NCBI GenBank assembly: GCA_021768185.1
Contig: JAETNP010000014.1
Location: 1-64,000 of the forward strand
From: Oscillospiraceae bacterium
GTDB lineage: Bacteria > Bacillota > Clostridia > Oscillospirales > Oscillospiraceae
DNA: 64,000 nucleotides
Reading direction: 5' to 3'
Shown: positions 8,349-17,162 of the stretch, one piece after another
Numbering within the stretch: position 1 is the first letter of the stretch
Layout: each line of letters starts with the position of its first letter
Notes under the pieces: generated by a model
Seen by the model: the letters and a program-made list of their open reading frames with translations, nothing else
Told to the model about the DNA's origin: nothing
Databases searched by the model: none
Position numbers and translations under genes: made by a program

Positions 8349-9003
8349 GCTGAGGCTGCTTTTCGTCAAGGAGGGCCGGGCGGTGTATATCTCCCACCTG
8401 GACCTGCTGCGGACCTTTCAGAGGGTGTTCCTCCGGCAGGGGCTGGTGCTGCGCCACTCCCAGGGGTTCCATCCCCACCCCATCATTTCCTTTGCGCTGC
8501 CTTTGAGCGTGGGGCAGGCCAGCGACTGCGAGATCCTGGATTTTGAGGTCAACGAGGATATGGACGGCGCCGGGCTGCCGGAGGCGCTGAACGCCTTCAT
8601 GCCTGAGGGCATCCGGGCTGTGGACTGCTATATTCCCGTCCGGCCCGTCCGGGAGCTGGCGAGGCTCCGCTGCCGGGTGGATCTGGTCTATGACGGCGGC
8701 GTCCCGGAGGGAGCGGCGGAGGAGATAAAAAAGCTGCTTCTGGGGGAGAGCGTGGTCATTCAGAAGCGCACCAAGCGCAAGGCAATGGCGGATATTGATA
8801 TCCGGCCTATGCTCCATAGTCTGGATATTTTGGAGGCTCCGGGCCTCCTGACGCTGGAGGCGGTGGTCTCCGCCCAGAATCCGGGGATGAATCCCGCCCT
8901 GCTGGCAGCGGCGGCGGAGGTCCATTTGCCGGAGTTGGCGGCGGACTTCGTCCGTGTCAGAAGGCTGGAGATGTTGGATGAAAAGGGAGAGATTTTTCGG
9001 TGA
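8341..9003 (+). CDS. TIGR03936 family radical SAM-associated protein (DUF2344)
   Basis: A 220-aa protein starting with GTG (VGKLRLLFVKEGRAVYISHL). The SHLDLLRTFQR and LRHSQGFHPHP segments are hallmarks of DUF2344. The open frame reaches back to 8218, but that part lies inside the previous gene; the GTG at 8341 follows a purine-rich GGAGGGG site and is the reasonable start. Overlap with the upstream TIGR03960 gene implies translational coupling. The pair probably acts as one radical-SAM modification enzyme; target unknown. Confidence 0.88.
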   Translation: MGKLRLLFVKEGRAVYISHLDLLRTFQRVFLRQGLVLRHSQGFHPHPIISFALPLSVGQASDCEILDFEVNEDMDGAGLPEALNAFMPEGIRAVDCYIPVRPVRELARLRCRVDLVYDGGVPEGAAEEIKKLLLGESVVIQKRTKRKAMADIDIRPMLHSLDILEAPGLLTLEAVVSAQNPGMNPALLAAAAEVHLPELAADFVRVRRLEMLDEKGEIFR

Positions 9004-9190
9004 TCTGCGGTTCCGGAGGCAGCCTCGATTAGAACGAATACAGGTTCTCAAATCGTACTCCCTGCCGGTCCGCTTGCCCGTGCCCTCCAGATGGGGGGTT
9101 ACCTTACTTCCCTTTTCGGGCCTCCGTACCCCCTTTTGATACGCCCCCGTTCACAGAGAATTGCAAATCAACAAAAACCCCTTTTCCCCC

Positions 9191-9219
9191 TTTACAGTTT
9201 TCTCCTTCTATGGCATAAT
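9191..9219 (+). promoter_or_regulatory. Promoter of prfB
   Basis: TTTACA (9191-9196) and CATAAT (9214-9219) with 17-nt spacing lie 35 nt before the prfB start. The rest of the 250-nt gap 9004-9253 holds nothing recognisable; no terminator hairpin for the upstream radical-SAM pair was found there. Confidence 0.6.
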
Positions 9220-9253
9220 ATAAAGTGAAATAAAATGGAGAAAGAGGATATCT

Positions 9254-10378
9254 ATGCCTATCATCGAATATGATGCCTATAAACAAAAATTAGCCGCCAT
9301 TGGCCCCCGGCTGGAGAAGCTGGCGGCGGCCCTGGACCTGGAGGGCGCCCGCCGGGAAGTGGAGGAGCTGGAGGAGAAAACCGGCGACCCTAACTTCTGG
9401 AACGACGTCGCCGCCTCCCAGAAGGTCCTTCAGCGCACCAAGCAGCTGAAAAACAAGCTGGAAAACCACGCCCGCCTGTCCGGACAGTGGGAGGATCTCA
9501 CCACCCTGGTGGAAATGGCCATGGAGGAGGACGACGAATCCCTCCTCCCCGAGGTGCAGGAGGGCTATGACAAGCTGGAGGCCGCCCTGGAGGAGGCCAA
9601 CCTGACCACCCTCCTCACCGGGGAGTACGACGCCAGCAACGCCATTCTTACCCTCCACGCCGGAGCCGGCGGCACCGAGGCCCAGGACTGGTGCCAGATG
9701 CTCTTCCGCATGTATACCCGCTGGGGCGAGCGGCACAACTTCACCGTGAAGACTTTGGATTACGAGGACGGCGACGAGGCGGGCATCAAGTCCGCCGCCA
9801 TCTCCATCGAGGGCGAAAACGCCTACGGCTTCCTCCGCAGCGAGAACGGCGTTCACCGCCTGGTCCGCATCTCCCCCTTCGACGCCAACGCCCGGCGGCA
9901 GACCTCCTTCGCCGCTGTGGAGGTCATGCCGGAGATCGAGGACGATAACTCTGTGGAGATCCGCCAGGAGGACATCGAGATGCAGGTCTACCGGGCCTCC
10001 GGCGCCGGCGGACAGCACGTCAACAAGACCTCCTCCGCCGTGCGGCTCATCCACCGCCCCACCGGCGTGGTGGTGTCTTCACAGCAGGAGCGCAGCCAGG
10101 TCCAGAACCGGGAAAACTGCATGAAGATGCTCCGGGCCAAGCTCATGGAAATGAAGGCCCAGCAGCACGCGGAGAAGATCTCCGACATCAAGGGCGTGCA
10201 GATGAAGATCGAATGGGGCAGCCAGATCAGGTCCTATGTCTTCATGCCCTACACCCTGGCCAAGGACACCCGGACAGGGTTCGAGAACGGCAACATCACC
10301 GCCGTCATGGACGGGGATCTGGACGGGTTTATCAACGCTTACCTTACCGCCAGCGCCACGGGGGAGCTGAAAAAGTAG
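9254..10378 (+). CDS. prfB: Peptide chain release factor 2
   Basis: A 374-aa class I release factor. SPF at residues 207-209 is the RF2 anticodon-mimic tripeptide that reads UGA/UAA, and GGQ at 252-254 is the peptidyl-tRNA hydrolysis motif. The regulatory +1 frameshift known from E. coli and B. subtilis prfB is absent: the Leu-Asp position where the in-frame UGA would lie is read as CTG GAC (residues 27-28) in one uninterrupted frame. Full length, ATG start with a GGAGAAAGAGGA purine tract upstream. Acts on the ribosome in translation termination. Confidence 0.97.
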   Translation: MPIIEYDAYKQKLAAIGPRLEKLAAALDLEGARREVEELEEKTGDPNFWNDVAASQKVLQRTKQLKNKLENHARLSGQWEDLTTLVEMAMEEDDESLLPEVQEGYDKLEAALEEANLTTLLTGEYDASNAILTLHAGAGGTEAQDWCQMLFRMYTRWGERHNFTVKTLDYEDGDEAGIKSAAISIEGENAYGFLRSENGVHRLVRISPFDANARRQTSFAAVEVMPEIEDDNSVEIRQEDIEMQVYRASGAGGQHVNKTSSAVRLIHRPTGVVVSSQQERSQVQNRENCMKMLRAKLMEMKAQQHAEKISDIKGVQMKIEWGSQIRSYVFMPYTLAKDTRTGFENGNITAVMDGDLDGFINAYLTASATGELKK

Positions 10379-10410
10379 CTCTTGCGCCGTACAGGGCAGA
10401 GAGAATAGTC

Positions 10411-10447
10411 AAAAAGGCGGCCACTCAAATCGAGTGGCCGCCTTTCG
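10411..10447. terminator. Bidirectional intrinsic terminator
   Basis: AGGCGGCCACTC and GAGTGGCCGCCT flank a five-base loop between prfB and the convergent lipoprotein gene, with an A-run on the left and a CTTTC tail on the right. Confidence 0.8.
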
Positions 10448-10463
10448 CTGTCTGGATATGGAC

Positions 10464-11666
10464 TCAGCCTGCCATGCTGTCGTAGACGCTGCCAAAATTG
10501 GAGGTCTCAATGGAGAACAGATAGGTGCTGGTGGTCCGGTTGGCATCCACAATGCGGAAGCTGACAGTACCCGCTTCCTTCATAGCGGCGATGACATCCC
10601 CAACATAGGCATCATCAATAAAGAGCCGGTCCCCGCCGCAGTACATGGTGCCGGTCATTTCATGGTCGGTGCCGTCCGATGCGCGCATGGTGATGTTATA
10701 CTGGTCCACCGATTGCTCGGAGGAGTTCTTGACCATGGTGCGGCCATACTCCCACAGGAAAATGGCAATGCGGTCCCCGCCGGTCTCCTCGTCTTTATCT
10801 ATCGCCATCTGCGCGTTCAGCTGGGATTTGGTGGTGGCGCTGTTGCTGAAATTGCCGGTGACGGAGTTGTTGGTGGTGATATACCACTGGTCAGTGGGCT
10901 GGTCGAAATCGTCCACGTAGTAATTCACCGCCCAACTCCCCTCAGCTGCGGGAGCGCTTCCGGCGGCATCGCCATCGGCAGGGACAGCATCGCCACCGGC
11001 CGTGATGCCGCTGGTAAGGGCATACAGATGGTCGGTCTCCACCGTCTGCGTGCCGTCGCTGTTGAAGATTGTGGCGGGGATGGACAGGTCGTCGTTAAAC
11101 CCAATGGTGAAAGTGACGGTCTCAAATATGCCAGCCAGCTTTTCGGGGATGTTGATGTAGAGCACGTAGTCCAGATCGGTGTACGCATCAATTTCAAAAT
11201 ATTTGTCCCGGATAAAATGGAACCGCACATCGTGGCCCTCCACCGTATAGCTATCGTTCACAACGGCGGAGCGGACCAGGGAGCTGTCGGAGATCGGCCC
11301 GGTGGACTTGTTCTCGAAGTGTCCCTTCACGACCACCAGCTGGTAGCCGTTCTCCACATAGAGGGAGGTACTCGAATACTCGCTGGTCTGGTAGGAGTAT
11401 TCGGGGAGCAGCTCCACGGAATCAAAGGTCATTTTGAAGTTGTCGTTGTCGATGCTGTCCCCGCACTGAAGGGGAATGGCACTGGGTTCTTCCGGCTCTG
11501 CCGATTCTTCCGGCGCCTCGGTACCGGCGGTATCTTCTGGCGCGGCGTCCTCCGCGGGAGCGGGGGGATCGTCCTTCTCCGGCGCAGGCGCGTCATTCCC
11601 GCCGCCGCAGGCAGCCAGCACCAGAGTCAGCGCCAGTGCCAATATCAGGGCAAAAAATTTCTTCAT
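10464..11666 (-). CDS. Lipoprotein of unknown function
   Basis: A 400-aa protein with a lipoprotein signal peptide (MKKFFALILALALTL, lipobox LAAC with Cys20), then a low-complexity Pro/Glu/Ala linker to about residue 60. The first folded part (about 66-210) resembles the immunoglobulin-like DUF4352/DUF5067 type of secreted domain; the second part (about 245-400) is a separate beta-rich domain with no family that I recognise. It should be anchored on the outer face of the cytoplasmic membrane. AAAGGAG precedes the ATG. Monocistronic. Confidence 0.8.
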   Translation of the reverse strand: MKKFFALILALALTLVLAACGGGNDAPAPEKDDPPAPAEDAAPEDTAGTEAPEESAEPEEPSAIPLQCGDSIDNDNFKMTFDSVELLPEYSYQTSEYSSTSLYVENGYQLVVVKGHFENKSTGPISDSSLVRSAVVNDSYTVEGHDVRFHFIRDKYFEIDAYTDLDYVLYINIPEKLAGIFETVTFTIGFNDDLSIPATIFNSDGTQTVETDHLYALTSGITAGGDAVPADGDAAGSAPAAEGSWAVNYYVDDFDQPTDQWYITTNNSVTGNFSNSATTKSQLNAQMAIDKDEETGGDRIAIFLWEYGRTMVKNSSEQSVDQYNITMRASDGTDHEMTGTMYCGGDRLFIDDAYVGDVIAAMKEAGTVSFRIVDANRTTSTYLFSIETSNFGSVYDSMAG

Positions 11667-11711
11667 GCTTTAATCTCCTTTTTATATATGTAGGTATCAA
11701 GGGCTGGAAGC

Positions 11712-11740
11712 ATGATAGTACATTGGCAGAGGCAAAACAA
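11712..11740 (-). promoter_or_regulatory. Possible promoter of the lipoprotein gene
   Basis: Minus-strand TTGTTT (11735-11740) and TATCAT (11712-11717), 17 nt apart, 45 nt before the start codon. The remaining gap up to 11927 is AT-rich (partial palindromes near 11806 and 11863) without an ORF worth reporting. Confidence 0.45.
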
Positions 11741-11927
11741 TATCTCAGCTGCATAGTATCAATAGATTATATACTTCTTTACGCAATATATCATCTTATC
11801 GCAATTGTTTACACAATGTGCGGCATTGCCTGAAAAGATAAATTTTGCAGACGGTTTCTATCGCATTGTGTATAATGCCGATTTTATTTTTTTCCGGTAT
11901 GATGCGAATCTTCCCCGAAAAGCACAG

Positions 11928-11966
11928 AAAGGGACGCGAAACCAACCGGTTTCGCGTCCCTTTTCA
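11928..11966 (-). terminator. Terminator of thrS
   Basis: GGGACGCGAAACC and GGTTTCGCGTCCC form a perfect 13-bp stem with an AACC-type loop just after the thrS stop; on the minus strand it ends in a T-rich tail. Confidence 0.85.
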
Positions 11967-11973
11967 TCTCTGT

Positions 11974-13731
11974 TTATTTCCGCTCCTTGGAATCCACTAC
12001 CTGCCGCAGCATGGCGGAGAACGCTTCCAGACTCATGGCCCCCAGGTCGCCGTCGGCGCGGTGCCGGACGGAGACGGTGCCCGCCTCCATGTCCCGGTCG
12101 CCTACCACCAGCATGTAGGGGATCTTTTCCAGCTGGGCCTCCCGGATCTTCTTGCCGATCTTCTCGTTGCGGCCGTCTACCTCCACCCGGAAGCCCTGGG
12201 CGTCCAGCTTCTCCGCGATATCCTTGGCATACTCCGCAGCCCGGTCGGTGACGGGCAGCAGCTTCACCTGCACCGGGCTCAGCCAGGTGGGGAAAGCCCC
12301 CGCGAAGTGCTCGGTGATCACGCCGATGAACCGCTCGATGGAACCCAGCAGGGCCCGGTGGATCATGATGGGCCGGTGCTTCTCGCCGTCCTCGCCCACG
12401 TACTCCAGCTCGAAGCGCTCGGGCATCTGCATATCCAGCTGGATGGTGCCGCACTGCCAGGTCCGGCCCAGGCTGTCCGCCAGATGGAAGTCCAGCTTGG
12501 GGCCGTAGAAGGCGCCGTCGCCGGGGTTGATCTGGAAGTCCTTGCCCAGCTCCGTGATGGCGGCCTGGAGGGTGTTCTCGGCAAAGTGCCAGACCTCCTC
12601 GTCGCCCATGTGGTCCTCGGGCATGGTGCTCAGCTCGATCTGGTAGGTGAGGCCGAAGGTGGAATACATCTCGTCGAACAGCTTCACCACGTTCTTGATC
12701 TCGTCCTTCATCTGCTCCGGGGTCATGAAGATGTGGGCGTCGTCCTGGGTGAAGCAGCGGACCCGGAAGAGACCGTGGAGGGCCCCGCTCATCTCGTGGC
12801 GGTGGACCAGGCCCAGCTCCGCCGCACGGATGGGCAGGTCGCGGTAGGAGTGGGGCTCATTCTTATAGACCAGCATCCCGCCGGGGCAGTTCATGGGCTT
12901 GACGGCGTAGTCCTCGCCGTCGATGACGGTGGTGTACATGTTGTCCTTATAGTGGTCCCAGTGGCCGGACTGGTGCCACAGGTGCTGGTTGAGGATGATG
13001 GGGGTGGCGATCTCCACATAGCCGTAGCGCTTATGGCACTCCCGCCAGTACTCCAGAAGGGTGTTCTTCAGCACCATGCCCTTGGGCAGGAAGAAGGGGA
13101 AGCCCGGGCCCTCCTCGCTCATCATAAAGAGGCCCAGCTCCTTGCCCAGCTTCCGGTGGTCCCGCTTCTTGGCCTCCTCGATACGGGCCAGGTACTCGTC
13201 CAGCTCCTCCTTCTTGGGGAAGGCCACGCCGTAAATGCGCTGGAGGGTCTGACGGCTGCTGTCGCCCCGCCAGTAGGCGGCGTTGCAGGCGGTGAGCTTG
13301 ATGGCGTTGCCCTTGATGCGCCCGGTGGAGTCCACGTGGGGGCCGGCGCAGAGGTCGGTGAATTCGCCCTGCTTGTAGAAGCTGATGACCGCGTCCTCGG
13401 GCAGGTCGTTGATCAGCTCCACCTTGTAGGGCTCGCCCTTCTCCTCCATGAACTTGACGGCTTCCTCCCGGGGCAGCTCGAAGCGCTCCAGCTTCAGCTT
13501 CTCCTTGCAGATCTTCCGCATTTCCGCCTCCAGCTCCTCCAGCTGGGTCTCGGAAAAGGGCTCCGGGGTGTCGAAGTCGTAGTAAAAGCCGTTGTCGATG
13601 CTGGGGCCGATGGCCAGCTTCACCTCCGGGTGCAGGCGCTTCATGGCCTGGGCCAGGACGTGGGAGCAGGTGTGCCAGTAGGTCTTGCGGTAGGTCTCGT
13701 TTTCAAAAGTGTACAGGTTTTCTTCGCTCAT
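11974..13731 (-). CDS. thrS: Threonyl-tRNA synthetase, lacking the TGS domain
   Basis: A 585-aa class II synthetase that charges tRNA-Thr. The protein starts almost directly at the editing domain (H20xxxH24 in HTCSHVLA; later CAGPHV), so the ~60-residue N-terminal TGS domain of the E. coli enzyme is missing. Catalytic-domain zinc ligands are visible in MNCPGG, RHEMSGA and MIHRA. An upstream in-frame ATG at 13773 lies within the terminator region of the leader; the ATG at 13731 follows AGAGGAG and is used. Expression is controlled by the threonine T-box directly upstream. Confidence 0.95.
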   Translation of the reverse strand: MSEENLYTFENETYRKTYWHTCSHVLAQAMKRLHPEVKLAIGPSIDNGFYYDFDTPEPFSETQLEELEAEMRKICKEKLKLERFELPREEAVKFMEEKGEPYKVELINDLPEDAVISFYKQGEFTDLCAGPHVDSTGRIKGNAIKLTACNAAYWRGDSSRQTLQRIYGVAFPKKEELDEYLARIEEAKKRDHRKLGKELGLFMMSEEGPGFPFFLPKGMVLKNTLLEYWRECHKRYGYVEIATPIILNQHLWHQSGHWDHYKDNMYTTVIDGEDYAVKPMNCPGGMLVYKNEPHSYRDLPIRAAELGLVHRHEMSGALHGLFRVRCFTQDDAHIFMTPEQMKDEIKNVVKLFDEMYSTFGLTYQIELSTMPEDHMGDEEVWHFAENTLQAAITELGKDFQINPGDGAFYGPKLDFHLADSLGRTWQCGTIQLDMQMPERFELEYVGEDGEKHRPIMIHRALLGSIERFIGVITEHFAGAFPTWLSPVQVKLLPVTDRAAEYAKDIAEKLDAQGFRVEVDGRNEKIGKKIREAQLEKIPYMLVVGDRDMEAGTVSVRHRADGDLGAMSLEAFSAMLRQVVDSKERK

Positions 13732-13761
13732 GGTAATGCGCTCCTCTCTTGATTTAGGGGC

Positions 13762-14000
13762 AAAAAAATTCACCCCTGACGAAAATTTCAGGGGTGAAGC
13801 TTAAAAACTCCACGGTTCCACCCTGCTTGCGGCGCAACGCGCCGCCGCTTGTGTCCCTCTGTAACGGGAGGGGCCCGTCCCGGTCGTCCCGGGCGGCTCA
13901 GGAGTGGTACCGCCGGTGCTCCGCGCAGGGGCCTTCCACCAAAACGGTCCCCTCTCTGTGCGCCGCCCTCCGGCTTCGTCTCCGTCAATGCTGATTTCTA
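13762..14000 (-). promoter_or_regulatory. T-box leader, threonine-specific
   Basis: On the minus strand the leader contains the T-box sequence AGGGTGGAACCGTGGA (around 13809-13825), followed by a terminator hairpin (TTCACCCCTGA/TCAGGGGTGAA, 13769-13798) with a run of T. In stem I the AGAGAG bulge and a GCGCA/TGCGC helix can be drawn, and the strand opposite carries ACC (13915-13917) followed by G, fitting a Thr specifier codon. Uncharged tRNA-Thr should favour the antiterminator and switch on thrS. Confidence 0.9.
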
Positions 14001-14006
14001 CCTGCC

Positions 14007-14036
14007 AATATAGCACCGGTGCGGGCCCCTTGTCAA
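14007..14036 (-). promoter_or_regulatory. Promoter of the thrS leader
   Basis: Minus-strand TTGACA (14031-14036) and TATATT (14007-14012) with 18-nt spacing; transcription would start near 14000, at the 5' end of the T-box. Confidence 0.7.
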
Positions 14037-14082
14037 GGGGGAATTGCCGGAAAGCCACAGAAAAGACCTTTTTCATCCCTGC

Positions 14083-14111
14083 TTGCGAAAAACCCAAACC
14101 TGTGCTATGAT
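14083..14111 (+). promoter_or_regulatory. Promoter of rsmI
   Basis: TTGCGA (14083-14088) and TATGAT (14106-14111) are 17 nt apart, divergent from the thrS promoter and 27 nt ahead of the rsmI start. Confidence 0.6.
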
Positions 14112-14137
14112 GAAAAAAATGCTGAGGAGGACTGCTT

Positions 14138-14977
14138 GTGAGCGGAACACTATATCTGATTGCCACTCCCATCGGGAATCTGGGAGACCTGAGCCCCCGG
14201 GCCGCCGCCACGCTGGAAAGAGCGGACTTTATTGCCGCCGAGGACACCCGGGTGACTATGAAGCTCCTCAGCCACCTGGGACTGAAAAAACCCATGGTCA
14301 GCTACCACGAGCATAACAAGGCCTCCGCCGGTCCGGCCATCCTCTCCCGCCTGCTGGCGGGGGAGAGCTGCGCCCTGGCTACCGACGCCGGCACCCCCGC
14401 CATCAGCGACCCCGGAGAGGACCTGGTGAGATTGTGCGCCGAAAACGGGGTGGCGGTGCAGGCCGTGCCGGGGTGCTGCGCGCTGATCTCCGCCCTTGCG
14501 GTCAGCGGACTGCCCACCGGACGGTTCGTTTTTGAGGGGTTTTTGCCGGTGAACAAGGCGCAGCGGCGGGAGCGGCTGCAAGGACTGCTGGGAGAGGAAC
14601 GGACCCTCATTTTCTACGAGGCCCCACACCGGCTGCGGGCCACGCTGGACGATCTGCTCTCCGCCTTCGGGGACCGGAGGATCGCCCTCTGCCGGGAGCT
14701 GACCAAGCTCCATGAGGAGACCCTGCGCACCACCCTGACCCAGGCGGCGGAGTGGTACCGGGAGAGGGAGCCGAAAGGGGAGTATGTCCTGGTGCTGGAT
14801 GGAGCGGAGCGGCGGGAGGAGAGCGCCGTTACGCTGGAGCAGGGCGTGGCACTGGTGCTGGAGCGCCGGGCCAGGGGCGAACGGATGAAGGATGCCGTGC
14901 GGCAGGTGGCCGCCGACACCGGGCTGGGCCGGAATGAGCTGTATGACGCCGCTCTGGAGGCGTCCAGGGAAGCGTAA
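14138..14977 (+). CDS. rsmI: 16S rRNA (cytidine-1402-2'-O)-methyltransferase
   Basis: A 279-aa SAM-dependent methyltransferase of the tetrapyrrole-methylase fold. The opening GTLYLIATPIGNLGD, the segment AAEDTRVTMKLL and TDAGTPAISDPG are diagnostic of RsmI. It methylates the ribose of C1402 in the decoding centre of 16S rRNA. GTG start at 14138 behind GAGGAGG. Full length; the C-terminal ~50 residues form the expected small helical domain. Single gene between its own promoter and a terminator shared with tsaD. Confidence 0.95.
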   Translation: MSGTLYLIATPIGNLGDLSPRAAATLERADFIAAEDTRVTMKLLSHLGLKKPMVSYHEHNKASAGPAILSRLLAGESCALATDAGTPAISDPGEDLVRLCAENGVAVQAVPGCCALISALAVSGLPTGRFVFEGFLPVNKAQRRERLQGLLGEERTLIFYEAPHRLRATLDDLLSAFGDRRIALCRELTKLHEETLRTTLTQAAEWYREREPKGEYVLVLDGAERREESAVTLEQGVALVLERRARGERMKDAVRQVAADTGLGRNELYDAALEASREA

Positions 14978-14982
14978 CAGGA

Positions 14983-15026
14983 CAAAGAGGACCTCCGGCG
15001 TTTTGATACGCCGGAGGTCCTCTTTA
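14983..15026. terminator. Bidirectional terminator between rsmI and tsaD
   Basis: AAAGAGGACCTCCGGCG pairs with CGCCGGAGGTCCTCTTT around an eight-base loop, ending in T on either strand; the two genes converge on it. Confidence 0.88.
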
Positions 15027-16025
15027 CTATATCGCCAGATTGGCGTAGGCGTTCAGGCTGCTGTCTGCCCGGGTCCCCGCCAGGTACTCGTAGTAGGCCT
15101 GGCTGCCGATCATGGCGCCGTTGTCGCCGCACAGGGACAGGGGCGGCAGATACAGCGTCAGGCCGTTTTCCCGGCAGGCGGCCTCCAGGTTTGCACGGAT
15201 GGTCCGGTTGGCGGCGACGCCGCCGGCGGCTGCAAGGATTTTCCGGCCTGTACGGCGGGCGGCCTCCATGGTCCGGGGGATCAGCTCGTCGCTGACAGCC
15301 GCCGTCACGGAGGCGGCCAGGCTGGGCAGGTCCAGCACCTCCCCTTTCTGGGCGGCGTTGTGGATGAGGTTCACTGCCGCCGTCTTCAGGCCGGAGAAGG
15401 ACATGTCCAGATCATGCTCCAGCTTTGCACGGGGAAGGGGATATTTTGTGGGGTCGCCCCCCTGGGAAAGGTCGTCCATGGGCTTCCCGCCGGGATAGGG
15501 CAGGCCCAGGACCCGGGCAATCTTGTCAAAGCATTCCCCGGCGGCGTCGTCCCGGGTGGCCCCCAGGATGGTCATATCCGTATACCCCGCCACATCCACG
15601 ATCATCGAGTTGCCCCCGGAGATGCACAGGGCCAGGAAGGGGGGCTCCAGTTCGGGAAAGGCCAGATAGTTGGCCGCGATATGGCCCCGGAGGTGATGGA
15701 CCGGGATCAAGGGCTTTCCCAGGGCCAGGGCGGCGCTCTTGGCGAAATTCACCGCCACCAGCAGCGCCCCGATGAGGCCGGGGCCGTAGGTTACCGCCAC
15801 CGCGTCGATGTCCGCGCGGGTGACGCCCGCCTCCGCCAGGGCGCGGTCCGCCAGACCGGCGATGGACTCGATGTGCTTCCGGGAGGCGATCTCCGGCACT
15901 ACGCCGCCGTAGAGGGCGTGGACGTCCACCTGGGACAGGATGGCATCGGAGCGGATAATGCGGCCGTCCTCCACCACGGCGGCGGCGGTCTCGTCACAGG
16001 AGGATTCAAAGGCTAAGATCAGCAT
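15027..16025 (-). CDS. tsaD: tRNA N6-adenosine threonylcarbamoyltransferase
   Basis: A 332-aa Kae1/TsaD family protein that transfers the threonylcarbamoyl group to A37 of ANN-decoding tRNAs. MLILAFESSCDETAAA, the VVPEIASRKHIE segment with metal-ligand histidine, and VTYGPGLIGALLV are characteristic. Normal length. Starts four bases after the proC stop, so it is probably cotranscribed from the proC promoter; the partners TsaB/TsaE/TsaC are not in this window. Confidence 0.96.
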   Translation of the reverse strand: MLILAFESSCDETAAAVVEDGRIIRSDAILSQVDVHALYGGVVPEIASRKHIESIAGLADRALAEAGVTRADIDAVAVTYGPGLIGALLVAVNFAKSAALALGKPLIPVHHLRGHIAANYLAFPELEPPFLALCISGGNSMIVDVAGYTDMTILGATRDDAAGECFDKIARVLGLPYPGGKPMDDLSQGGDPTKYPLPRAKLEHDLDMSFSGLKTAAVNLIHNAAQKGEVLDLPSLAASVTAAVSDELIPRTMEAARRTGRKILAAAGGVAANRTIRANLEAACRENGLTLYLPPLSLCGDNGAMIGSQAYYEYLAGTRADSSLNAYANLAI

Positions 16026-16029
16026 GACG

Positions 16030-16839
16030 TTACTTCCCCAATTCTCTGGTTTTTTCCACGGCGGCGATGACCGCGTCCATGGCCGCGCCGCGGAACCCCC
16101 GCGTCTCCAGCGTCCGCACGCCGGCGATGGTGGAGCCGCCGGGGGAGCAGACCGCGTCTTTCAGCGCACCGGGATGGGTCCCGGTTTCCAACTGTAAAGC
16201 GGCGGTCCCTTTCAGCATCTGGGCTGCATAGAGCAGAGCCTTCTGGCGGGGCAGGCCGCAGGATACGCCGCCATCGGCCAGGGCCTCCAGCAGCAGGCAG
16301 GCAAAGGCCGGGCCGCAGCCGGCTACGGCGCTGCCAGCGTCGATGAGGCGCTCCTCCAGACGGTCCAGGACGCCCGCGCCGGAGAGGCCGTTTGTAAATT
16401 CGGACTGCTCCTCCGCCGTCACCAGCGAGTTGGCATCCCAGAGGACCACGCCCTCGCCTACGGCGCAGGGGGTGTTGGGCATGATGCGGATGACAGGATA
16501 GGCCCCGCCAGCCATGGCGGCGATGCGCTCCATGGTCAGCCCCGCCGCCATGGTGACAAGGACGAACCGGTCCGTCCGGGCGGCGAGGATGGGGGCGATC
16601 TCCGAGAGGAGGGCCGCCATCATTTGGGGCTTGACCCCAAGGAAGATGTATCTGCCGTCTCCCGCGGCCCGGCTGACCGGGCCTGCGGCGCAGCCCAGTT
16701 CTTTTGCCAGAGCTTCCGCCTTGGCGGCGGTGCGGTTGGACAAAAGCACTTGTTCCGGCGGCAGCTTCTTGACTGCGGCCCGGGCCAGAGCCCCGCCCAT
16801 ATTGCCGGTGCCGATGAAGGAAAAGGTAAAGGTTAGCAT
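16030..16839 (-). CDS. proC: Pyrroline-5-carboxylate reductase
   Basis: A 269-aa Rossmann-fold enzyme making proline from pyrroline-5-carboxylate. The N-terminal FIGTGNMGGALA motif binds NAD(P)H; the C-terminal GGVSCGLPRQKAL and AVCSPGGSTIAGV segments are family signatures. The frame is open to 16983, but the ATG at 16839 follows GGGAGGTC and gives the expected N-terminus. First gene of a proC-tsaD unit. It is preceded by a 320-nt region with strong hairpins and a promoter. Confidence 0.95.
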   Translation of the reverse strand: MLTFTFSFIGTGNMGGALARAAVKKLPPEQVLLSNRTAAKAEALAKELGCAAGPVSRAAGDGRYIFLGVKPQMMAALLSEIAPILAARTDRFVLVTMAAGLTMERIAAMAGGAYPVIRIMPNTPCAVGEGVVLWDANSLVTAEEQSEFTNGLSGAGVLDRLEERLIDAGSAVAGCGPAFACLLLEALADGGVSCGLPRQKALLYAAQMLKGTAALQLETGTHPGALKDAVCSPGGSTIAGVRTLETRGFRGAAMDAVIAAVEKTRELGK

Positions 16840-16962
16840 ATTTGACCTCCCGGAGAGCGGAATTTTCGCCGCCGGAGCGGCGAAATAAGTTCTAATCGTT
16901 TTTCCGGGGGCGTGTACCTCGGAAAAACACTTTGCGGGCCGCGCTCGGCCCGGTCCTTCCCC

Positions 16963-16993
16963 TTCAAAAAAGATGCACAGCATCTTTTTTGAA
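16963..16993. terminator. Perfect hairpin with A/T-rich stem
   Basis: TTCAAAAAAGATGC and GCATCTTTTTTGAA form a perfect 14-bp stem with a three-base loop. It could terminate transcription on either strand and lies between the putative RNA at 16992-17156 and proC. Confidence 0.55.
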
Positions 16994-17156
16994 AAATAAT
17001 CGAACCCCGCCGCCAGTGCTGGCGGCGGGGATTCATATAGAAAGATGCGCCGCCGAAACGGGATCAGGTCCGCCTAAAGCCGGCTAGATCATTAAGCGAG
17101 GCCCGTCCCCGCGCCGGACGGCGCGCGTTCCTTCCCCGGAGGGAAGGAGGGCTTCT
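16992..17156 (-). ncRNA. Putative structured RNA (small RNA or proC leader)
   Basis: A minus-strand transcript would start near 17156 behind a clear promoter. It then contains a CCTTCCC/GGGGAAGG hairpin, a GCGCGCC/GGCGCG hairpin, a larger fold closed by GACGGG/CCCGTT that encloses a palindromic GATC...GATC arm, and finally a 12-bp GC-rich hairpin (17005-17030) followed by a T-rich tail. There is no ORF. Known classes I considered (6S, SRP, tmRNA, RNase P, T-box) do not match on inspection. It could be a free ~165-nt RNA or an attenuator ahead of proC-tsaD. Confidence 0.5.
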
Positions 17157-17162
17157 GAAGGT

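Noticed and set aside
16992..17156. Interpretation as 6S RNA, SRP RNA or a tRNA (GGTTCGATT resembles a T-loop)
   Set aside because: No cloverleaf or acceptor stem can be drawn, the SRP domain IV motif is absent, and the ends do not pair as in 6S RNA.
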